NCBI GenBank assembly: GCA_014729665.1
Contig: WJJO01000027.1
Location: 1-10,532 of the forward strand
DNA: 10,532 nt
Direction: 5' to 3'
Origin: Caldifarciminota bacterium
Lineage (GTDB): Bacteria > Hydrothermota > Tepidihabitantia > B3-TA06
The position numbers and the translations under genes are program-made. Shown piece after piece: positions 6,946-10,532 of the stretch (position 1 is its first letter; each line of letters opens with the position of its first letter). A model generated the notes under the pieces. That model worked only from the letters and a program-made list of their open reading frames with translations. It ran no database searches and was not told the origin of the DNA.

Positions 6946-7052
6946 GCCCGTTAATACCGAAAGGTATACTTATCCGCTGAGTTCATGAAGCGACCAAATG
7001 GATCGATGAACGTCAAAGATTTTTCTTATTGAGGAGAGAAGCCGGATTGGTG

Positions 7053-7080
7053 TTGACTATTCCCGGTTTTGGGGGATAAT
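7053..7080 (+). promoter_or_regulatory. Promoter with a near-leaderless start before the 195-residue protein
   Basis: TTGACT (7053-7058), a 16-base spacer and GATAAT (7075-7080). The predicted first base is G7087, three bases before ATG 7090, which leaves no room for a ribosome binding site. This is the same form as the promoters at 2879, 4107 and 5293. Confidence 0.6.
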
Positions 7081-7089
7081 AACCTTGTC

Positions 7090-7677
7090 ATGAAAGGGCT
7101 ATTGGCAATACTTCTTGTGGTCATTGTGCCGGCTGGCGCTGCCGGAGACCTCGGTTCAACGGTCGAGAAGGCCTCGGTAGGTGTGATGTTCTCGGTATTA
7201 ACCGGCTTCATAACCGGACAGCTGGCTTGGGTGGCATCCCCTAAATACGAGGAGGGGGAAGAACCTTACCGTGTAAAACTCCCAGCCGCCCTTGCAGCCT
7301 GCTACGGTGTGGGAGTACCGTTAGGCGCTTCCCTCGGTGTTCATCTTGCGTCCTTCACCACAGAGGAGGAATCCTCGTTCTGGGCTCGTTGGGCCGGTGC
7401 TGAGATCGCAGGCCTGGCCGGATCGGGGATATCAATGCTTTTGGTGTCTATTAAAACCGATACAACCGAATTCGCGGATACTCCCCTGGAGGCGGTTGCC
7501 GCGGGATTACCCATCGCCTTTGGTGTAGGCGGCGCCTTTTTAGGGGACAGGCTTGCCAGAAGGTGGGGTCTTGCCGATTCCGAGATGTTTTCCGGGATGC
7601 GTGATGTAAGGGTCGCTTTAAGCCCTGGAGCTTACGGCAAGGGCTTTTCCATAGAGGTGCAGATACCGATTAATTAA
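7090..7677 (+). CDS. Glycine-rich secreted or membrane protein of unknown function
   Basis: 195 residues from ATG 7090; an in-frame TTG at 7069 overlaps the promoter and is rejected. The start MKGLLAILLVVIVPAGAAG looks like a signal peptide or first membrane segment. Four further hydrophobic, Gly/Ala-rich stretches follow: ASVGVMFSVLTGFITGQLAWVA, LPAALAACYGVGVPLGASLGV, WAGAEIAGLAGSGISMLLVSI and AVAAGLPIAFGVGGAFLGDRLA. Charged loops (KYEEGEEPYRVK, KTDTTEF) separate them. The small-residue patterns suit packed transmembrane helices. The tail ends in a beta-like segment (VRVALSP, then FSIEVQIPIN). I do not recognise the family. It has its own promoter and a hairpin terminator downstream, so it is probably a single-gene unit. 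Confidence 0.7.
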   Translation: MKGLLAILLVVIVPAGAAGDLGSTVEKASVGVMFSVLTGFITGQLAWVASPKYEEGEEPYRVKLPAALAACYGVGVPLGASLGVHLASFTTEEESSFWARWAGAEIAGLAGSGISMLLVSIKTDTTEFADTPLEAVAAGLPIAFGVGGAFLGDRLARRWGLADSEMFSGMRDVRVALSPGAYGKGFSIEVQIPIN

Positions 7678-7794
7678 CCCCCTTATCCTTAAAGAATTGA
7701 ATTGATTGAGGATAAGTTCCTAAGCTTAAGCCTTTGATATTCCTGACTTCCTCTTGGTTTTTTTATAATTTTGAACCCGATTTAAGATATAGAT

Positions 7795-7842
7795 AAAAGG
7801 GCCAACCTTAGGATGCTTCGGAAAGCGTAGGCTGGCCCTTTT
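7795..7842. terminator. Bidirectional hairpin terminator between converging units
   Basis: Arms AAAAGGGCCA (7795-7804) and TGGCCCTTTT (7833-7842) pair perfectly over 10 bp. Inner pairing (CCT/AGG and GCTT/AAGC around loop CGGA) extends the stem. The A/T ends give a short T-run in either direction. It lies between the stop of the 195-residue gene on + and the stop of the 92-residue gene on -. Confidence 0.75.
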
Positions 7843-7852
7843 GGAGGAGGGG

Positions 7853-8131
7853 TTAAACTATTTCGAACACTAATCCCCACTTTAGATGGTGAAGAAGAAC
7901 CCTGTGGCTGCCGAACTCCTCCCTTATTACACTCAATAATTGACGGGTTGTTTTGTGGGCAAAGATCTCCACTACCAATTCACGTCCGGACGAATCGGGA
8001 CGAACACGCATGCCATTAACGAGATGATGATTAAGAACGCGCGTATTGGAACCTAGTTCCATTAAGGTATTTCCCAGAAGGTCTTCATGCGCGTATAAAG
8101 CCTCTAGTTCGTTATCTTGAATCTCATACAT
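7853..8131 (-). CDS. 92-residue protein made of two histidine-containing repeats
   Basis: ATG start with AAGGA 6 bases upstream; it is second in the operon, 34 bases after the secreted-peptide gene. No known family is recognised. The protein is an internal duplication: unit 1 (residues 12-40) runs LYAH...ELGSNTRVLNHHLVNG, and unit 2 (56-86) runs IFAH...EFGSHRVLLHHLKWG. Both units keep AH (His15, His59) and RVLxHHLxxG (His35/36, His81/82). A short strand-like GRELVVEIF joins them. The paired His residues could bind metal or form a dimer face, which is inference. No signal peptide or membrane segment is seen, so it is likely cytosolic. It is followed directly by the hairpin terminator and is expected to be driven by the sigma-54 promoter upstream of the first gene. 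Confidence 0.65.
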   Translation of the reverse strand: MYEIQDNELEALYAHEDLLGNTLMELGSNTRVLNHHLVNGMRVRPDSSGRELVVEIFAHKTTRQLLSVIREEFGSHRVLLHHLKWGLVFEIV

Positions 8132-8165
8132 AGTAATTCCTTGCTGTATTCATTAATACTCGACC

Positions 8166-8405
8166 TCAATCCCAGGGGGGTTCGGGCGGTGGCAAGGTAT
8201 CGGGCGGCGGCGGCATGCCCCCTCCTACATCGCCTGAGGTATCCGTCGTATCAGCAATAGGGTCGGTACCATCATCTATCAGATTGTCGCTTCCGCATAC
8301 ATCGGTTACCGATACATGCTCGGATGCAACGAGGGGAACCATAACACCCATAACGCATACTGAAATCAGGGTTATGGCGATTACTGTCTTGAGTCTTTTT
8401 TTCAT
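8166..8405 (-). CDS. 79-residue secreted peptide precursor with proline-rich tail
   Basis: ATG start with GGAGG 5 bases upstream; it is the first gene after the sigma-54 promoter. Residues 1-28 form a clear signal peptide: basic MKKRLK, then a hydrophobic core, then VPLVAS, with cleavage after Ala27 or Ser28. The exported part has about 51 residues. It is acidic (many Asp), has a single Cys37, a GGG at 61-63 and a C-terminal tail of about 16 residues dominated by prolines (MPPPPDTLPPPEPPWD). No enzyme or binding domain fits. The length, export signal and tail would suit a signalling peptide, a small toxin-like peptide or a short envelope component. The sequence does not decide between these. 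I do not recognise a family. Confidence 0.65.
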   Translation of the reverse strand: MKKRLKTVIAITLISVCVMGVMVPLVASEHVSVTDVCGSDNLIDDGTDPIADTTDTSGDVGGGMPPPPDTLPPPEPPWD

Positions 8406-8448
8406 TCAAGCCTCCATTTTTTTTATTATCATTTAACGACATATATAT

Positions 8449-8464
8449 TGCACGATATGTGCCA
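8449..8464 (-). promoter_or_regulatory. Sigma-54 (RpoN) -24/-12 promoter of the small-protein operon
   Basis: Read on the minus strand: TGGCACATATCGTGCA, against the consensus TGGCACGNNNNTTGCW. The GG and GC pairs are separated by exactly 10 bases, as sigma-54 requires. The predicted start is near 8438, about 33 bases before the ATG at 8405. The nearest upstream gene, on the same strand, encodes a sigma-54 activator. Confidence 0.8.
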
Positions 8465-8493
8465 ACCCCACAACTCAAGCTATAAGGGGACTT

Positions 8494-8528
8494 AAAAAAG
8501 CAAAAAAACCAACTAAAGTTTACAAAAA
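8494..8528. other. Phased A-tracts, predicted DNA bend
   Basis: A-runs at 8494-8499, 8502-8508, 8515-8517 and 8524-8528 have centres about 8.5, 10.5 and 10 bases apart, close to one helical turn. They lie between the sigma-54 promoter and the palindromes, where a bend would help a looped activator reach the polymerase. Confidence 0.45.
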
Positions 8529-8604
8529 TTGACTCTTGTAAATGCTGTAAATACGTAACATACAAGCACGACCCCTCGCGATTCTAGTTTACATAACGCT
8601 ATTA

Positions 8605-8622
8605 TGTAACATTAATGTTACA
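8605..8622. promoter_or_regulatory. Palindromic activator site 1 (perfect)
   Basis: TGTAACATTAATGTTACA is a perfect 18-base palindrome, centred about 175 bases upstream of the predicted sigma-54 start. A further inverted arm TTACATAA (8589-8596) pairs with TTATGTAA (8602-8609), which overlaps the left half. It is likely an upstream site for the Fis-type helix-turn-helix of the neighbouring activator. Confidence 0.65.
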
Positions 8623-8692
8623 GTTTTATAAGGTTTATTGGGTGCTAATTCTGTAACTTAGTGTAATACTGGAGGTTAGGAATAAATCCTTG

Positions 8693-8710
8693 TGTAGCAT
8701 TAATGTTACA
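8693..8710. promoter_or_regulatory. Palindromic activator site 2 (one mismatch)
   Basis: TGTAGCATTAATGTTACA differs from site 1 by a single base. The similarity continues past the palindrome into TATAAGG in both copies (CTTATATAAGG here, GTTTTATAAGG at site 1). It is centred 88 bases from site 1. Single half-sites TGTAAC (8652) and TGTAAT (8662) lie between them. Confidence 0.6.
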
Positions 8711-8779
8711 CTTATATAAGGAAATTTCAGATATTTTACTGTAAGTCCCGGTATTGTTTATCTTATAGCGAAATTCAGG

Positions 8780-8797
8780 TGTAACATTAATGTGTCG
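8780..8797. promoter_or_regulatory. Palindromic activator site 3 (right half degenerate), overlaps a stop codon
   Basis: TGTAACATTAATGTGTCG has the left 13 bases identical to site 1 and a decayed right arm. It is centred 87 bases from site 2. The TAA stop of the sigma-54 activator gene (8787-8789 on the minus strand) lies inside it, so the site is partly coding sequence. Confidence 0.45.
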
Positions 8798-10532
8798 GTC
8801 TGAATTTACGTGAGATTCCGTAGCGACTCATGAGCCGCGTCAGGTGTTGTCTGGTTATATCGAGATGCCTGGCTGCCTGGCTTACGTTTCCGTTCGTTGC
8901 CCGCAGGGTTTGGCGTATCAACTCCTTCTCTTCGAGTGTGCGGATATCCTTCAGTTTCGGCGTTTTTTGCGGCCAGAACCTCTGGTCCAGCAGCCTGGGG
9001 TTTATCTGCGGCACCTTTGCCAGGAGTACAGCCCTCTCTATCACATTGGAAAGCTCACGGACGTTTCCAGGCCAGTTGTAATTGATCAGGGCCTGCATTG
9101 CATCCGGGGTTACCTCGGTTACATCCTTGTTGAGTTCGGAGGAGAACTTGCGCAGGAAAAACTCCACAAACTCAGGGATATCTTCTTTCCGGTCCCTCAG
9201 GGGTGGAATGTGAATCCTGAGGGTGGCCAGGCGAAAGAAAAGGTCTTCCCTGAAATTCCCATCGCGCACCTCCTTTTTGAGGTTTCTGTTTGTAGCGAAG
9301 ACGAATCTAACATTAACCTTCCTCTTTTTAGTTTCTCCGAGACGCCGGATGACACGCTCTTCAATAACCTCGAGCAATTTGCCCTGGGTCGTCAAAGAGA
9401 TATTGGTTATTTCGTCCAGAAAGACAGTTGACCCCTCGGCTGCCTCGATCAGACCGACCCGGTCGCTGACCGAGCCGCTGTAAGACCCCTTTTGGGCACC
9501 GAAAAGTTCCGACTCCAAAAGTCCCTCTGGAAGGATACCGCAGTTGATTGAACAGAAATGCCGGTCCTTTCGTGAGCTCTGTTCATGAATAAGCCTTGCA
9601 AAGACCCCTTTGCCGGTTCCGGTTTCGCCCTCTAATAATACGTTTGTCTCAGTCAAGGTAGCCTGGGCAAGTTGTCGGTCGAGTTCCTTCATTGCAGGTG
9701 AGGAACCGAGTACTATCCCGGACTCTTGCCATTTACCCCTCCTTCGTGTCAGGTTAATTTCTTCGCGTAACTTCTGGAATTCAAGAGATTTATCTGTCGT
9801 AGCGGCTAATAGGTTGCCCAGGGCTTCGAAATATATTATCTTATCTTTTTCAAACAAACCCGGTATCTGGCTGTCAAGATATATTGTACCGATAAGACGC
9901 GATCCTGTTTTAAGAGGGATACACAGGATCGAGCGGATGTTATTCAACAGGATGCTTTGAGAATTGGAGAAACGTTCGTCCTTGGTTGCGTCCTCGGTAT
10001 AGATTGAGGTAAGGGAACGTTTGACCTGCATGACGACCGTTTGCGAGATGCGCCGGGCATCCTTTGTGGTAGCCGAATCCATACGCTTAGACGCCGCCGA
10101 GTAGAGCTGGGCCTTATCTGCAAAAAAAATCATCCCCCGTTCGGCCCCGGTCAATTCAAGAACCATAGTTAAAAGCTGCATCATGTAGTTCTCTTCACCC
10201 AACCTGTCGTTTATCAATTCACTAATACGCTTAAGTCCTGAAAGGTAAGCCTGGGAAAGACCGTTTTCGTTTCTCCAATTCGCGAAATTGTCTATCTTGA
10301 ATCTTTCTATCGATTCAATATCCCTTTCTGCACCCAGCCTGCAAAATACCCCCACAGCCTCTTCTAATGCCTGATCCGCTTCCCGGCTGTACCCTTTATG
10401 ATTAAACATAGTTCGGGCAATTTCATAAAGACTCCTAGCGTATCCGTAAAGATTTTCCCGGCCCTTAAAAACCTCACTGCATTCGATGAGAATCCCGAGA
10501 CCTTCCTCGATCTTACCGCCATAAACCAACGC
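8787..10532 (-). CDS. TPR-GAF-AAA+-Fis sigma-54-dependent activator (5' partial)
   Basis: The frame runs off the window edge. TTG at 10527-10529 is not a convincing start, so the N-terminus is missing. Numbering from it: TPR-like helices at about 1-75, GAF domain at about 100-250, sigma-54 activator AAA+ at about 272-505, and Fis-type helix-turn-helix at 533-572 (GNVSQAARHLDITRQHLTRL). Walker A GETGTGKG is at 301-308, Walker B VFLDEI at 369-374, the arginine-finger region FREDLFFRL at 426-434 and NWPGNVREL at 485-493. The loop that contacts sigma-54, usually GAFTGA, is GSYSGS at 348-353: conservative changes at four of six places. There is no response-regulator receiver in the visible part; the input is probably a ligand or protein bound by GAF or TPR. 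Some relatives carry a Ser/Thr kinase domain further upstream, which may lie outside the window. Its likely target is the operon just downstream. Confidence 0.93.
   Translation of the reverse strand, partial: ALVYGGKIEEGLGILIECSEVFKGRENLYGYARSLYEIARTMFNHKGYSREADQALEEAVGVFCRLGAERDIESIERFKIDNFANWRNENGLSQAYLSGLKRISELINDRLGEENYMMQLLTMVLELTGAERGMIFFADKAQLYSAASKRMDSATTKDARRISQTVVMQVKRSLTSIYTEDATKDERFSNSQSILLNNIRSILCIPLKTGSRLIGTIYLDSQIPGLFEKDKIIYFEALGNLLAATTDKSLEFQKLREEINLTRRRGKWQESGIVLGSSPAMKELDRQLAQATLTETNVLLEGETGTGKGVFARLIHEQSSRKDRHFCSINCGILPEGLLESELFGAQKGSYSGSVSDRVGLIEAAEGSTVFLDEITNISLTTQGKLLEVIEERVIRRLGETKKRKVNVRFVFATNRNLKKEVRDGNFREDLFFRLATLRIHIPPLRDRKEDIPEFVEFFLRKFSSELNKDVTEVTPDAMQALINYNWPGNVRELSNVIERAVLLAKVPQINPRLLDQRFWPQKTPKLKDIRTLEEKELIRQTLRATNGNVSQAARHLDITRQHLTRLMSRYGISRKFRPTH

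Noticed and set aside
6954..6967. Hairpin ATACC-GAAA-GGTAT after GNAT paralog 3 as a terminator
   Set aside because: 5 bp stem without a T-run; the GAAA loop makes it stable enough to note but not to call.
7047..7079. Ten-codon TTG frame behind a GAGGAG stretch
   Set aside because: It spans the TTGACT and GATAAT promoter boxes, so it would not be transcribed as a leader of the next gene.
7682..7716. Inverted repeat CTTATCC/GGATAAG after the 195-residue gene
   Set aside because: 21-base loop and no T-run directly after it; the hairpin at 7795-7842 is far better.
8529..8556. TTGACT as a further promoter of the N16 type
   Set aside because: The position 16 bases on reads ATACGT, not a -10 box, and no plus-strand gene follows.
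8605..8797. CRISPR-like array
   Set aside because: Only three copies, 18 bases long, perfectly or partly palindromic and decaying, with related spacers; no cas genes. They fit activator sites better.
8844..9431. 195-codon open frame on the plus strand
   Set aside because: Antisense to the AAA+ domain of the sigma-54 activator, which shows all expected motifs on the minus strand.

Overview
The window looks like a piece of chromosome from an uncultured Gram-negative-type bacterium of moderate GC content. The evidence is an OmpA-like C-terminal domain, a sigma-54 activator with a matching -24/-12 promoter, and Shine-Dalgarno sites of the AGGAGG type. I cannot assign a phylum; a poorly sampled candidate phylum is a guess from the protein style. 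No rRNA, tRNA, CRISPR array, transposase or phage gene was seen.

Left part (1-2862). A 5'-truncated gene on + encodes a thioredoxin fold (CGPC), an acidic linker, two families of short repeats and a degenerate OmpA-like domain. After a 247-base gap, which may hold a decayed PDZ fragment on -, comes a convergent short-chain dehydrogenase/reductase (SDR) gene on -.

Middle part (2863-7677), all on +. Three full-length paralogous GNAT-fold acyltransferase-like genes of 372-376 residues stand in a row. The second and third are separated by a small helix-turn-helix-like gene, and the array is followed by a small glycine-rich secreted or membrane protein. Four promoters in this part share exactly the same form, TTGACn-N16-(G/C)ATAAT. 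Two of them lie so close to the ATG that the mRNAs should be leaderless or nearly so. A 12-base perfect palindrome lies just downstream of the promoter before the regulator gene.

Right part (7678-10532), all on -. The C-terminal 580 or so residues of a TPR-GAF-AAA+-Fis sigma-54 activator run in from the window edge. Downstream, a 381-base intergenic region holds three 18-base palindromes spaced 88 and 87 bases apart, a run of roughly helically phased A-tracts and a canonical sigma-54 promoter. That promoter faces a two-gene operon: a 79-residue secreted peptide with a proline-rich tail, and a 92-residue protein built from two copies of a histidine-containing unit. A strong hairpin terminator closes the operon and also serves the converging + gene.

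The most interesting unit is this last one. It has the parts of a self-contained sigma-54 circuit (activator, upstream sites, bend, promoter, two orphan small proteins), and its activator has a TPR-like sensor region beside a gene for a short exported peptide. That the peptide is sensed by the activator is a hypothesis only.
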